Below are positions 12,001-23,252 of a DNA stretch of 64,000 nucleotides, one piece after another. Each line of letters begins with the position of its first letter. Position 1 is the first letter of the stretch. A program made the position numbers and the translations under genes. The notes below the pieces were generated by a model. It was not told the DNA's origin. It searched no databases and saw only the letters and a list, made by a program, of their open reading frames with translations. Origin of the DNA: Istiophorus platypterus (taxonomy: Eukaryota > Chordata > Actinopteri > Istiophoriformes > Istiophoridae); the NCBI GenBank assembly GCA_016859345.1, contig CM029126.1, positions 8,881,027-8,945,026 on the forward strand. Direction: 5' to 3'.

Positions 12001-15000
12001 GTAACGGGAAGTTTATTACTAAACAGTGGTGGACACATTATTACATTATAATACTTTGTAAGATTTTCATATTTAGTATATCACACTCAAAGTTATACAC
12101 TGTATATTGTATTAGATTTAACTCTTAAGATGATACTTTTACTTTGTCCAGCCACTTTATATTCACACTCTCTCTTTTTATTATCTTGTTTTGCTTTTAA
12201 ATTCAAGACTTGTTGCAGAAAAGCAGCTGTTTCGCTGCAATAATGAGCAGCTTTTTTTCAACATATTCTACTGGAGTTTTACTGTAATTTTTCATACTCT
12301 TTGTGAGATTGGTGTTTGCCGGTGTGATGTGAGTACATCATCTGCCTGAGGGCCTCATATGGAACAGTTCACCAGGTCACCAGCATGAGTTTATTTTTTA
12401 TTTCCTGATAGTGTTTAATCTCTCTTCGGAGATCATGTTCTTTTTAACTGTGTTTGTAAAATTGACTTCCAGTGACAAATAACATCTGACCTACATTTTA
12501 TAATGCTACTGTCAGCCAGCGTGTAGTTACTAGTGGCACAATCTAACATTGAACATTACTGCATAATACATTGTTTATTTGTTTTTCGGTTAAGCAAATC
12601 AAGAGTTTTTTCTTCTTACCAGTCAGTTGTCTCTTAAAGTTGGGGCATTCCAGAAGCTGTTGCCATGAAACTTTTTCAACATGAGGACCGAGAGCCAGAA
12701 CCAGAATTGGAAACTGGAGCACGCACTTTGTTATATAAGAAACATTAAAGGGGAAGAAGTGGATAAGAGGGTTATCAGTCACAAGGTCAACTGTACTCAT
12801 CTTTTAGAATCCACAGTATGTGAAGGAGTGGAAAAGGAGGGAAATGGGGAGGCAGGACATGTCTTTGTAGCTTGCTAGTGTTTTTATGAAGGCCTGGCAC
12901 TCACCCAGTTGGCAGAGCCGGGGCATGACGTGGTTCAAACGAGCCTTCATGCCCCCCTCCACAGGCCTCTCGCTGGCACCCTGGCCAACAGGGTGTGATT
13001 AGACACCTCAGAGAGAATTGAGTGTGGAGAGAGGATAGAAAAGGAAGAGAAAAGACAGACATAGGCTGTGAAAGTGGAGTGTTTACATTGTCAACAGATG
13101 GTGGGAGGAGAAAAGGGAAGGGAGGAAAAAGACAGAAGGGAGGAGCAAAGCAGAGGAAGAGTGGGAGAGGAGGAGAGGGTTAATCTGAGGACAGCTGCAT
13201 CGGACAACCACACACTTTTGACTTTCCTTCCAGCCAGAGAGGTGAGTAAAAATGAATGAAATTACAGAAATGCAGTCGGAGTGACAGATTAAAAGCTCTT
13301 GAGAAGATATCCTGCTGTAATATGAGGCTGGCAGTGGTGGCTTTGCGAACTCGGTGAACTCAGTGTACTCAGGGGAGAGGGGAAAAAAGAAGGGTTGGCT
13401 TGTTATGCCTTTTTTGCTTGTATTTACAAGTACAGCCATCGATCAATGAACATATAACCTCAAGTTCTGTAAACCTTTTAAAAAGTATTACATAGGATTC
13501 ATTCAATCGATGGAGGATCAATCAGATGTCTTGTTTTTTTCAGAGCTTCACAGTGGTTCCCCTATGAAAAGTAGCAGTTGCCGGCAGACTGAGCTTTGCA
13601 TTGATTGGTTTGCCCATGTAGAAGTCTGTTTAATAAATACAACCTCACGGGCCAAGACCTGCATAAATGAATGTGCTTGCTCCTCGTAAATCTGTCGTGG
13701 GTTGATCCAGGATGAATACCAGTACATTTTAGTTTGAACAGTGTCTGCGTGTGTGTGTGTGTGCGTGTGCATGTGCGTGCATATGTGTAGGCTTGCAGGT
13801 GCATGTGAGGCCAGCTATCATGGCTATACTGTGGTTCTTTTTTCCTGTGCGGTTGGTTTTGTGTGCAAACATTCTTGAAGTTTATCCAGCTGCAATGGCT
13901 TAAGTAAAGCTTATTTGGTTGTTTATTTTTATTTAATGTAGGCCCTGTTTTAATGTTAATTTGATGTAGGCAGGCCTTAACTTTTTTAGCATGTGCTTAT
14001 TCCCTCTGTGGCTAATGAGGTTTCTGAAATACTTCCCATCAAAATAGGAAGGGTTTGTGTTCATCAGTGAGATTTTCAGAGATAAATTTTAAGACCGTCT
14101 CACAGCTGTCAGCAGCTTGCTTCTGTATTAGGGTTTATTCCCCAGGCTTTCAATGTGTTGACACGCTCCTCTTTTTTTATTCTGGCCATAAGGGACTTGA
14201 AGGTAGGCCGAGAGAAAATCATCGTCGATTATTTTCTTTCATAACTTTCTGTTCTTGTTTTTCCTCAGATTCATCCTCATCCTTTGTTGGTTGTTATGGA
14301 TTATAGTTCATTCAGTTAATGCCTGTATTTCTGATTTCAAAATACAATACTATAGTGATATATTGTATCCACAATAATGATATACTGTTCCCCATTTACT
14401 TTTAGTCTTATCTGGCCATGCAGATGGTTTAGGTCTTTTTACTCAGGTTTTGAGAATATTTGAGAATATTTTGGGAATATTGTTTGTGTTGCTTACAAAG
14501 AGAAATTATTGTCATTATAAATGTGTTGGATGTCATACTGCAAGACAGTATAATACTGTGTGTATTTTTTGTCTTTCTCTTAATCCATGTAGAAAAATCT
14601 TGGAGTTCACTGAAAGGTTAAAATTCAAAGAATAGGCGGTCTTATGAAGCGAGTTGGGAACTGCACTTCCTAAAGTAACCTCTCGCCTTCGTGCAAAAAT
14701 TATGAAGTTTCATGTGATTAAATGGGAAATCTGGAGCTATAATTCTTGATTTTCTTTTTTTTTTTAAGTTGTTATGCCACAGGTTTTTACTCAGTTCCGT
14801 TTTTCTTGTCTATCTGTCCATCTTTGTCCATGCAGTAGTTTTGCCCAAGAGCCTTGGCGCTTTGACAGACGGTAGTGTGGAGAGCCCAGCCATGCACCCC
14901 ACACCAACAGTGGGCAGACCTCCAGGCCAGAGAGGACGTAAGCCAGGCCGCAGGAAAACCAAGGTCACAGGGCCCTGGGGTCAGAAGGCCTCAGCTTTGG

Positions 15001-18000
15001 GACCACAGAGTATCCAGCCAGGCAAAGACCTGGGACCTATCAAGATCCCCAAAAAACGAGGGCCCAAGCCTGGCAGTAAGGTAGGCATGAAGTGGTTTAA
15101 AGATACCATCAGGAAAAGAAGGTTGCCTTTTTAATAGCAGGGTCAAAATTACAAAAAAAAAAAAAAAACACATTTTTTCATTTACATTTGACATCTATAC
15201 AAAATACTGTTCACCTCATTTGCATTGAGATGGCAGAAATCTTCGAGGCAAATATCTCAAAAGTATCACAGCATGAAGAGTGTACCCCTGTTGGCACTGT
15301 GTCTCCTTTTGCTTTTTTTGTTTGCAGTTGGGCTGGGCAAAGAGAGCTGGCTGGCTGGAAGATGCCATGGCTGGGCCAGGAAGGCCAGTGACAGGCCCAG
15401 GGCGAACCAGGGGCAGACTCCCTGCCAACTGGGCACAGAGGATAGCTCTACAGCAGGCCCAGACTCAGGCAGAACCTATCAAGATCCCAAAGAAAAGAGG
15501 ACCCAAGCCTGGCAGCAAGGTAGTTGTTCAGTTCATACATACAAGCACAGGCATCACTGGATTGAATATTACATTATAGCATTTCGCTACGTGAAGGGGG
15601 TTACCTACTCTGTTTACTTTTTACAGAACATAGTACATCACCTATTAGCATTGCGGGAGTCAGCAGCATGATTTTTCCAGTGTTCACCTTCTTTACTTAC
15701 TAAAAATGAATAAAAACAAGTATTGATATGTTACATCCTTTGATAAGCTTGTTAAATATATCTATTTGGCAACATCCATTTTTTAACTGTGTTGTTACTT
15801 CCTTTCTGACTAGTTAAACAGGACAACACCTCTAGAGAATATGTTCAAAAATACCAAGCAGAAGGAAAAAGGGTCCATCTTTCAACATTTAGATTGTATC
15901 TTTGATGAAAATGTACGCATGAATAAAATCCTGTTTGTTGGTGGTTTCAGAGTAATGCAGATTAGGCTGGTCTCCATTTCAGATGAACTGGGCAAAAGCA
16001 CAGTGGTTGTATACAACAAATGTTGGCAGCATCTAGTTTGTGTGCTGGCCAAGCAGGTAGCCACACTCATCAGGTCCCAATAATGTACTGAAGAGAGATT
16101 AATGGGAGCACTTGGCAGAGTTACGAATTTTCCTTTTGATCGTTTTTTCGTTTTCAGATGTTACAACCTGTTGCCATTTACAGGATGGCAGCCTTGTTTT
16201 ATGAGTTTGAATATGAAAATAAAGGTGAAACATAAAGAGTCTGATGGTAATGACCCAGTAAAAACAAAAACACAAATGCTGTACAGTGTCTGAATGCGTG
16301 TGTGTTTGTATCCAGAGAAAACCACGCGTGGTACCTCATCCAGTCCCCACGTCTCCCACCAGCAGTACCCCAGAGCCTGACACCAGCACTGTGCCCCTGG
16401 ACAATGCCACCATCCCCAACTCTGCACTACAGGCTCCCACAGGTATGACACACTTACAGACCTGGGCACGCCTCACATTATATTGATGGGATTTCCTGTC
16501 TGAGATGTTGATGACTCATGCTGTCTCACACATATACACACGGCGTCACTGGCTTTATGCTGTTTTGGCAAGGGAATCTGACCAAAAGTGAGAGACAGAT
16601 ACAGTTGTTTGTTTTCACTTGACACTGGTGGAAAGATACCTAGCTCTCTGTCACACCTACAAAGGTATCTGTGAGTGATACACAGTTTCCGCTTCTGTGA
16701 TTAATACCTCAAAACAAGGTGTAAAGTCAACAAGGTGGTGATTTAATGGATTTAAATAGGTCACACAACCTCCTCTGCCCTGTAGTTTGTGTCTACTTAA
16801 ACAAGTACGGCAAGGTGGGACCCCATTTGGACCAACGGCGTATCCAGCAGCTCCCCGACCACTTTGGGCCAGGACGGGCTTCTTCTGTGCTTCAGCAGTG
16901 TGTCCAGGCTTGTGTGGACTCTGCCCACAACCAGGGCACTGTCTTCTCTTGCCTCAAATCTGGCCAAGGTGGTGAAGTAATTTCAGGTGGGGATTACACA
17001 GTCGTTTTAAAACGAAATATTGTTTCAGTCTCTCTTCCTCTCCCTCTGAAAGTCCTCAAGAAAAAGGTTTTTGAGTTTACTGAAATGTTTACTTTTTTTT
17101 GTTGTGCCAATATCACATCTTTGTTCAATTTTTCTTTCATTAGAACAAAATGTGGTGGTGTTGTCCAGAAACTAAAAAGAAGAAAAAACAGCATTTACTT
17201 TTTTGCTTTAAGAAAAACAGTTTTCCTCAAGAATAGGGACCTTGCCTTGTTACTTTTAAATTCTGGGTTACTCGTTACATAACACCTAAGGTCCAAAATG
17301 CTTTTAAATAAAGCCCAATCTCACATCAGTGAACATGTGCTCTCATTAATTTTTGACTATACATGTTGTGATATTAAACAGAATATGCTTTTCTATCATT
17401 TGCCACCGTTTTTCCTGCACAGCCTACTTTGACCAGCAGCAGCACACCCTGACCCTGCCTACAGTCAGCAGTGTCACCTATGTTCTCCGCTTCCTGGAAA
17501 AACTTTGCCACAACCTCCACTGCGATCCTCTGTTTGGCAGCCAGCCTGTAGCCAGAGGAGGCCTGCATTACAACAGTCACACGTACACTACAGGTCTGTG
17601 CTCTACACTTCCCACATCTTCATTTTGATAATATTTAGGAGGCTCTAACCCCATGCTTAGTGAATGCAAATGCCAAATATCATTTACAACAATTTTGTCA
17701 AACTTGTCCTCATTATTAGAATCAAATATACTAGCTTGAATGGGATATATCTGTTTAGAAGCATGTTTAGAAAACTTATCAGTAGATTGTAAAATATACA
17801 TTTTCCAGATTGCATGTGCACATTGTGTTGAATCCGAAAAGGGTGTATCAATTCAACAGACTCACATTACTAATGTTCTGCCCTTAATGTTGTAATGAAC
17901 CAACTTTTATGGCTACTCTAGTATTGGTGCTTCATTCTTGTCTTAATTTAGTATGCAGTGGATTTCAGGAGATTTAAAAAAAACAAAACAAAACAAAAAA

Positions 18001-19647
18001 CAACTTGTGACTCACGAAGACGAAATCTGTCTGCCTCACTCATGCGGAGATGTTGGCATTAGGCTTCTAAGAAACAAATCTTGCAGTTGGTCAAAGGAGG
18101 CGCACCATCTCTCTCCCCTGAGTATCTGCAAAGTAGGTTTTACACTGCTGCACACAAAGGCAGTTAACTTGTTTCGATGTGTGAAACTTCAAATTTCATG
18201 GCTCGAGTTTAGATTTCATTGGCACAAAATAAATCAGAAATAAAAATAATTTTATTGGATACAAGCTATACAGCCATTTAATGGCATGCTGATAACAAGG
18301 TCCTTTTTAGGGAGGATATTAAAAAAAAAAACGGGTGAATGAAATTTGCTGTTCATTGCCAAGCGGATCTTTTGTTTGTTTTGAATGCTGTGGATTATAT
18401 GCTGAGACACAAGGCTGACACAAACCACATTCATTGCTTAAAAATGTACATATTTGGCAGGTTCATTATTTCCATCACTCAAAATACAAAAATGTGTGTA
18501 TTTCTCTCATTAAACATGAGATGCCCGACTGCATCAGCAGAATTCTAGATAAGTTTAACCAAATAATATACAGTCTGGTTCACTTATCTGTACTTTTGCT
18601 GCTTTTCGCTGGGTAAAAATTTGTTCCGTCCTTCGTTCGCGCTGGTTTAAGAGAGGAGAAGTTTTGGTGACAGCCTCACAACGGGTCCAGGCCGAGGCAC
18701 CAAGAGGTTCATCCACAACAGTCCCCTACCGCAGAAGCTGGCCAAAATCCCCCGGCATTCCACTGATGGTATGTTCCTTTTTTTAAAATTTACCGTGGGC
18801 CTCATGCACTATGGATATTGGTATTATTTGTAGTCAGATGACAGTCATACCAGGACAAAGAACAATGTCAGTACCTCATTCTTCTAACTATTTTGCTCAC
18901 CCCTAATAAGACTATGTATTATCTTTTAATGGTCAGCTCTGATTCCACTGTTAGAACAGTAATAAATTATTTTTCCTATAGACTGGAGGATGATATGCCA
19001 TCTGCTGTGCAGTCCTACATTTATACTGAGAAATGGCCCACAATTTCCCGTATCAACTTTGTGCATAGCTGGATCATTATATATGTGAAGTGTTCTAATC
19101 CTTTCTAATTTGTAAGATGCCTTTTGATAGTAATTTCCTTTGTTCTTTATTTGTCACTAAATTATGGTTTACAAATGCACTTAAACCAAAGGATTTCACT
19201 GATTAAACAAACCCTTCACTCTTGTGTATAGTACTTTATTTATATAGTGAGTTGCTTTCAACTCTAATGCACCACAATTTATAGAAGACATTTTATTCAA
19301 ATTATTGGCTGCTCTAAGTTGTCCAGTAAAGCCTTATATAATCATATAAAGTGTGCTCGTAAAACAGAAGAAGCTCTTGGCTCAGGAGTGAGTTGCTATT
19401 ACATTCTGGGGCAGGAGGTTAATCATTTAATCGTCTTTCAATTTCCTTAGATTTTAATTAAGTTAATAGAATATTTGAAGAGGTTTATTTTAAAGGGTAA
19501 TATCCCCCTTTAAAGGGCCTTCCACTTCTACAGAAGGCCAGACCACACTCAAATCACTGTAGATTCCTCTGGTGTTAGAGTGACTATGAAACATATCATG
19601 AGGAAAATGTTGGTTGCATACTTTTTATCTATATATATATATATATA

Positions 19648-19689
<42 letters not shown>

Positions 19690-21463
19690 ATATATATGAT
19701 TTATATTTAAAAATATTAAAAATACTATATCTCACAGGCAAGTTTTTTTTGTCTCCACTGTTCCCAGGTGATTCCTTTATGGAGAACAGCATTGCAACAT
19801 CAGAGCACTTAAAGAAGAGCCCTCTTTCCCCAAACTCCACAGGACTAACATCCGGACTGAGATCTCCCTCCAAGCTGCTCCATCACAACAGCTTTACAGG
19901 TACGAAGAGACGCCGATCTTGGGAACGTCACTGTCTGCATTTGTACAACATTTCGGTACGTCAGTGTAGCAATTGTAATGTTCCTAAGGGAGCAATTGGG
20001 CTGAAACCGCCTCACAGTTTGAAAAAAACAAAAAGCGGGTATGTTGACGTTGCTTTAAATAACACAGCACAGTTGTTTATGATACTGTGACACGGGATTT
20101 TATCATTCTGGAAAGTCATTGCAGCAGCTGTCATTTATCTTTCATTGCAGAGGTCGTGATATAAACAGCAGAAATACAGCCTTACAAAGTTAACTACCAA
20201 GAATGAGCGCTTACACATATATAATTGGGCAGCGCAGCATTTCGCCTGCTGTGACCATGGAAGCCCCCATTCAGATGAATAAGGGAGCCTTTTTTTTGTT
20301 TATTTGGGTTTTTTTTTTTTTTTTTTTTTCACACAATGCCCTGGTTTGTCTGAATCTGGCCTATTACCTTAGAATCAGAAAAATCACCCTGAATTAACAG
20401 TAAATAGGCTTTAAACAATACAAATTTTAAGACTGATAGTGATGCACTTAATCAGTTGTTACAATTTGTCATACATCCTTTCCTTAAGTTATGTCATTGC
20501 AAGATGAAGGATATTTCCAAATTTAAAGCTCCCAGACTATTCAAACATAAACAGCCAAAAGTTCTGTTTTACTTCATTCGTTGTCCACACACATGGATGT
20601 TTTCATGTTTGTCTGCGTGTGCGGTCTGTGCAGTTATAAAATTAGCTCTTCAACTCCTTGCAGATGTGGTCAGTTAATGAAATTTATACCACACTGACCC
20701 TCATGCTGATGTAAAAATGTAGAATTTGGGTTTAAGTTATTTTTTTCAAAAAGAATGGAACAGGTTTTAATACTTTTTGTCTCCGCAAAGGATGCATTAC
20801 CTGCAAGATGTCTGTTTTATTTGACAGGCTAAAGATTAGCCCATGCACAAGGACAACTCCAACCATTGATAATTATGTAGTGTTTTACTGAATGATAATT
20901 TATGAACAATTAAGCAGACGACATACCTAATGACTGACTGTCTCTGTGAGTCTGAGTTTGTGCTTTTGCTTCCTGAGGATCAGGCAGTTTCCGGGAGAGC
21001 CCGAGGCCCAGCGGTCAGGACCCCAACCTATGGACAGTGGAGGACGTCATGCATTACATCAGAGACATCGATCCAGTGCTGGCTCCACATGCTGACCTTT
21101 TCAGAAAGCATGTATGTACTTGCTCATAATGGCAGAGATGCTTAAAATAGCCATATTCTGCATTAGAGACCATAATCCAAAAGTGTTTTGTTTTTTTTTC
21201 CTCTGAAACTTCAAATAGACTTTTTAGGTTACACTAGACACAGTTTTTATGTTTAATACTTTTGCTACTTTTACACAGCTTAACTTGGTGGATGGCGCTT
21301 AATGACAGAACATTTCTTTCACTATTCCCTCCCTCTGCTACAGGAGATTGACGGCAAAGCACTCCTGTTGCTTCGTAGCGAAATGATGATGAAATATATG
21401 GGCTTGAAGCTCGGCCCTGCCCTCAAACTCGCCTTCCACATCGACAAGCTCAAACGGCCTTGA
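8985..21463 (+). CDS. scmh1: Scmh1, Polycomb protein Sex comb on midleg homolog 1 (13 exons)
   Basis: Scmh1 is a nuclear Polycomb-group protein that associates with PRC1 through its SAM domain. Exons are 8985-9055, 9187-9421, 10118-10206, 10495-10738, 14836-15080, 15328-15519, 16316-16442, 16786-16986, 17423-17593, 18652-18768, 19768-19899, 20984-21111 and 21344-21463. All junctions have AG/GT sites and matching phases, giving 690 residues plus a stop, counted from GHFSWEKY. MBT1 spans about residues 3-130, MBT2 about 137-235, a basic linker with two KKRGPKPGSK modules 214-400, SLED 402-515, a Ser-rich spacer 525-610 and SAM 622-688. I prefer scmh1 over scml2 because the linker has RGRKPG, TPEPDTSTVP and KKRGPKPGSK, as I recall for mammalian SCMH1. 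The start codon is not placed. Odd features are the duplicated linker module, a NAGNAG acceptor and FDYYC in MBT2. Confidence 0.93.
9187..9421 (+). CDS. scmh1: scmh1 exon: core of MBT repeat 1
   Basis: It encodes 78 codons with VNEFKAGMKLEAQDPRN, RLRLDGSDNKNDFWRLVD and IQPIGNCEKNGGMLQPP. These are hallmark segments of the MBT beta-barrel, including the Asp/Asn and aromatic residues of the methyl-lysine pocket region. It starts in phase 0 (GTCTAG acceptor) and ends one base into a Gly codon at CTCG|GTAAGG. It is nearly identical to the mammalian sequence as I recall it. Confidence 0.95.
9722..10000. mobile_element. Degenerate hAT-like non-autonomous element in an scmh1 intron
   Basis: It begins GGGCTGCAA and ends TTGCAGTT, an imperfect inverted terminal pair. 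It contains segments such as CGATTATTTTCGTTACTGAT and an AATTCAGTTTACAG block, typical of a very abundant teleost element that begins RGGGCTGCAAC and carries repeated CGATTAAT motifs. There is no coding capacity. The family was recognised by eye, and the superfamily assignment is less certain than the presence of a repeat. Confidence 0.6.
10118..10206 (+). CDS. scmh1: scmh1 exon: end of MBT repeat 1
   Basis: It encodes GFRLNASSWPMFLLKTLNG and continues to IFHK, the conserved MBT1-MBT2 linker region. Two bases complete the split Gly codon. The acceptor is TCTTTTGCAG and the donor CACAAG|GTACAA; it ends in phase 0. Confidence 0.94.
10495..10738 (+). CDS. scmh1: scmh1 exon: MBT repeat 2
   Basis: It encodes EPPTPEQNSFQVGMKLEAVD, HFICPATVG, VTFDGWRGAFDYYCRYDSRD and FPVGWC through to LQPPGTK. 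The acceptor is a tandem CAGCAG, so use of the upstream AG (10490-10491) adds one Gln codon. In the FDYYC segment the second Tyr occupies the position where I recall Trp in mammalian SCMH1 and SCML2 (FDYWC). The exon ends one base into a Val codon. Confidence 0.95.
10739..14835 (+). other. scmh1: Large scmh1 intron between MBT2 and the linker exons
   Basis: This is about 4.1 kb with no recognised exon. It contains a polypurine stretch at 13025-13180 (A/G-rich on the plus strand), a TG tract at 13747-13772, and T homopolymers near 11665 and 14757. Short open frames here have no flanking splice sites in a compatible phase. Confidence 0.6.
14836..15080 (+). CDS. scmh1: scmh1 exon: basic linker, first KKRGPKPGSK module
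   Basis: It encodes VVLPKSLGALTDG (the first Val spans the junction), then PGQRGRKPGRRKTK and PIKIPKKRGPKPGSK. RGRKPG and KRGPKPG are AT-hook-like basic motifs, matching the DNA/RNA-binding region of SCMH1/SCML2-type proteins. It starts in phase 1 and ends in phase 0 at AGTAAG|GTAGGC. Confidence 0.9.
15328..15519 (+). CDS. scmh1: scmh1 exon: basic linker, second KKRGPKPGSK module
   Basis: It encodes 64 codons beginning LGWAKRAGWLEDAMAG and ending PIKIPKKRGPKPGSK, the same 15 residues that end the preceding exon. It is phase 0 at both ends, so it can be skipped without breaking the frame. Mammalian SCMH1 has one such module as I recall. Exon duplication with divergence of the first part is the likely origin. 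Confidence 0.82.
16316..16442 (+). CDS. scmh1: scmh1 exon: Pro/Ser/Thr-rich linker
   Basis: It encodes RKPRVVPHPVPTSPTSSTPE and then PDTSTVP through to LQAPT. TPEPDTSTVP is a signature shared with mammalian SCMH1 as I recall and supports scmh1 over scml2. It starts in phase 0 after GTATCCAG and ends one base into a Val codon at CCACAG|GTATGA. Confidence 0.92.
16786..16986 (+). CDS. scmh1: scmh1 exon: SLED domain, first half
   Basis: It encodes VCVYLNKYGKVGPHLDQRRI, QQLPDHFGPGRAS, and QACVDSAHNQGTVFSCLKSG through to GGEVIS. This is the SLED (Scm-Like EmbeDded) fold, which in SCML2 binds DNA. Phases are 1 in and 1 out. The acceptor is CCCTGTAG and the donor TTTCAG|GTGGGG. Confidence 0.94.
17423..17593 (+). 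CDS. scmh1: scmh1 exon: SLED domain, second half
   Basis: It encodes AYFDQQQHTLTLPTVSSVTY and then VLRFLEKLCHNL, completing the SLED domain, followed by a divergent tail GSQPVARGGLHYNSHTYTT. Phases are 1 in and 1 out. The donor is CTACAG|GTCTGT. Confidence 0.93.
18652..18768 (+). CDS. scmh1: scmh1 exon: spacer between SLED and SAM (first part)
   Basis: It encodes ERRSFGDSLTTGPGRGTKRF and then IHNSPLPQKLAKIPRHSTD, a basic, Ser/Pro-containing segment without a named domain. The acceptor at 18650-18651 (TTTAAG) is the only nearby AG that gives the required phase and this frame. A second frame of the same exon is also open, so the frame choice rests on phase matching. The donor is GATG|GTATGT. 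Confidence 0.75.
19629..19690. repeat. Compound microsatellite (AT)n(GT)n in an scmh1 intron
   Basis: About 28 bases of AT repeat with one AATA interruption run directly into about 30 bases of GT repeat, ending roughly 80 bases upstream of the next scmh1 exon. Confidence 0.95.
19768..19899 (+). CDS. scmh1: scmh1 exon: Ser-rich spacer
   Basis: It encodes GDSFMENSIATSEHLKKSPL, then SPNSTG and SPSKLLHHNSFT, a Ser/Pro-rich, probably disordered segment with SP motifs that could be phosphorylated. Phases are 1 in and 1 out. The acceptor is TGTTCCCAG and the donor TTACAG|GTACGA. Confidence 0.85.
20984..21111 (+). CDS. scmh1: scmh1 exon: SAM domain, first half
   Basis: It encodes GSFRESPRPSGQDPNLW, then TVEDVMHYIRDIDP and APHADLFRKH. 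The WTVEDVMHYI helix and HADLFRKHEIDGKALL are SAM (SPM) signatures that mediate polymerisation with polyhomeotic-type SAM domains. It starts in phase 1 and ends in phase 0 (CAT|GTATGT). Confidence 0.95.
21344..21463 (+). CDS. scmh1: scmh1 terminal coding exon: SAM domain, second half, and stop
   Basis: It encodes EIDGKALLLLRSEMMM, then KYMGLKLGPALKL and FHIDKLKRP, then TGA at 21461-21463. The C-terminus ends two residues after KLK, slightly shorter than the human tail as I recall it (KLKQGKF in my memory of the sequence is not certain). Confidence 0.96.
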   Translation, partial: EIDGKALLLLRSEMMMKYMGLKLGPALKLAFHIDKLKRP

Positions 21464-22240
21464 GGAGGTCAGCCGACCAGCCGCAGCCTTCCAAAGGACT
21501 AAACTCCAACCCAACCTCCCTCTTCTAGGATCAGTATATCATGCACTGCATATTGGACATATACTGACCATTTACATGTAGCAACCTCCATCAGACCATC
21601 GAATCTGGTATTGCATACCCCTGTCCTGACCTCATCCAATGAGGAATGTTTATTTTGTGTAGCACAATCCAGCCCTAAGGCAGCATGGGATACGTAGGAT
21701 CACCCACTTGTCCATCATCTGTTTTGAATTTCAGTATAACTTGAAGAGTCATATGTGGCCATTTTAACTGTAAAAGGCTTTTTCGCCTGCTTTTATCATG
21801 TTACATTTACTCTGTACATACTTCATATTTTGTATTTCATGAATATATGGACTTGTATTTTTGCCTTTTTAAACAGTTTGTGTTGGATATGCTAAAAGAA
21901 AGAAAACCCTAAAAGAAGAAAAGAAATCACTACATTCATCCCAATAGTTGGGAATGCTTCTGAATAACGTCTCTGTTTGAGGCACAGTTTTGCAACTACA
22001 ACAATATTAATTATGGGGAGGAAAAACACGTTTTATGAAAGGAAAAAAAAATTTATTCTGAAAATACTGCCATGAGGAAATCTGTTTCTTTTGTCTTATT
22101 CTGGATGTTGTTTACAATGCCTTGTCTTGTCTTTGTTATTTGTACTTTTTTAATTTTTTATACTATATTATTAGAGTTCCTACATGGAGAGCCCTATCAT
22201 ACTTAACATTGTTCAATAAATATATAATAATTCAACAGTT
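21464..22240 (+). other. scmh1: scmh1 3' untranslated region
   Basis: AT-rich sequence follows the stop codon and ends about 20-25 bases after an AATAAA at 22215-22220. No other gene signal lies in it. The end is inferred from the signal, not from transcripts. Confidence 0.7.
22215..22220 (+). terminator. scmh1: scmh1 polyadenylation signal
   Basis: Canonical AATAAA in TTCAATAAATATAT, the first canonical hexamer I found in the expected orientation after the stop codon. Confidence 0.7.
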
Positions 22241-23159
22241 GATATAGTTTTGTTATGCAACATTAGCCTTTTAAGTCACAAATTGTGATTCCATCCTATT
22301 TACACCCTCTTGTGTTCATTCTCAATATCTACAATATTTTTATTTATTTTATTTTTTATTTTTTTTACCTTTTATTTGAATTAGACTATTTTCTCCCTTT
22401 TATTTACCTGACCTTTTTATATAGGCTCATTTATACAACATGCAAATGTAGGTTTGACATTTTGAAGCTGTAAAGGACTTTTTTTATCTACACTGAGTTA
22501 AAATTACAAGGTCAGTTGAAACCTGTACATGTATGTAGATTAATTCTATTAATATTTATTCTTTCACATACATGTACTGAGGAACACTGTGCCACTTACT
22601 GAGGGTTTTTCCATTTTCAGGTATTGACCAACAGAGGGCAGCACGGGCCTGTTTTGCTTTCTGCAGAAGCATCTCTTCCCTTTTTCCCCTTGGAGCTCAC
22701 TGACATGCACTGCCATAGGTGGCCATATATCCATCTGGTAGGCTCAGCATGATAATCTCTGTGATATTTTTACACCATGCAAAGATGATTTTTTTCTTAT
22801 TTTTTAGGGCCTGTGATTTTGTTGCTTCATTGTCCGTATTTCTCCTTTGTTGTGTTATTTCAATCATTCTCAATCATTTAAAGACCCTCTCTTTATGATG
22901 ACATGCATCTATTGTTCACGCTGTTCCTGGTAAATATTGCTGTCATTGTGTCTGTCAATACACAAATGGGCTAATTAGGCTTGTTGGCGAAATATTACTT
23001 GCATCTACTGAAGCAACTCAGAACAAGACAGAAAAATCTAACCACATCCTCCTAGTGAAAACAGGAAAACATATCATTGTAGGTTTGAAAACAGTGACCA
23101 AACCCACTGATTCTAACTGACATGGATGACTATGAATGCATGTCTCTGTCTGTGTCTCA

Positions 23160-23252
23160 GTGTATGTGTGCGTGTGCGTGTGTGTGTGTGTCTGTGTGCG
23201 TGCACGTGCTTGTGCGAGCGAGCATATGACACACACACACACAATCTGTGCT
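23160..23252. repeat. TG/CA low-complexity stretch with inverted halves
   Basis: A (TG)n-rich left part is followed about 35 bases later by a (CA)n tract (GACACACACACACACAA). The halves can pair with each other, and the alternating purine-pyrimidine runs are Z-DNA-prone. Confidence 0.75.
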
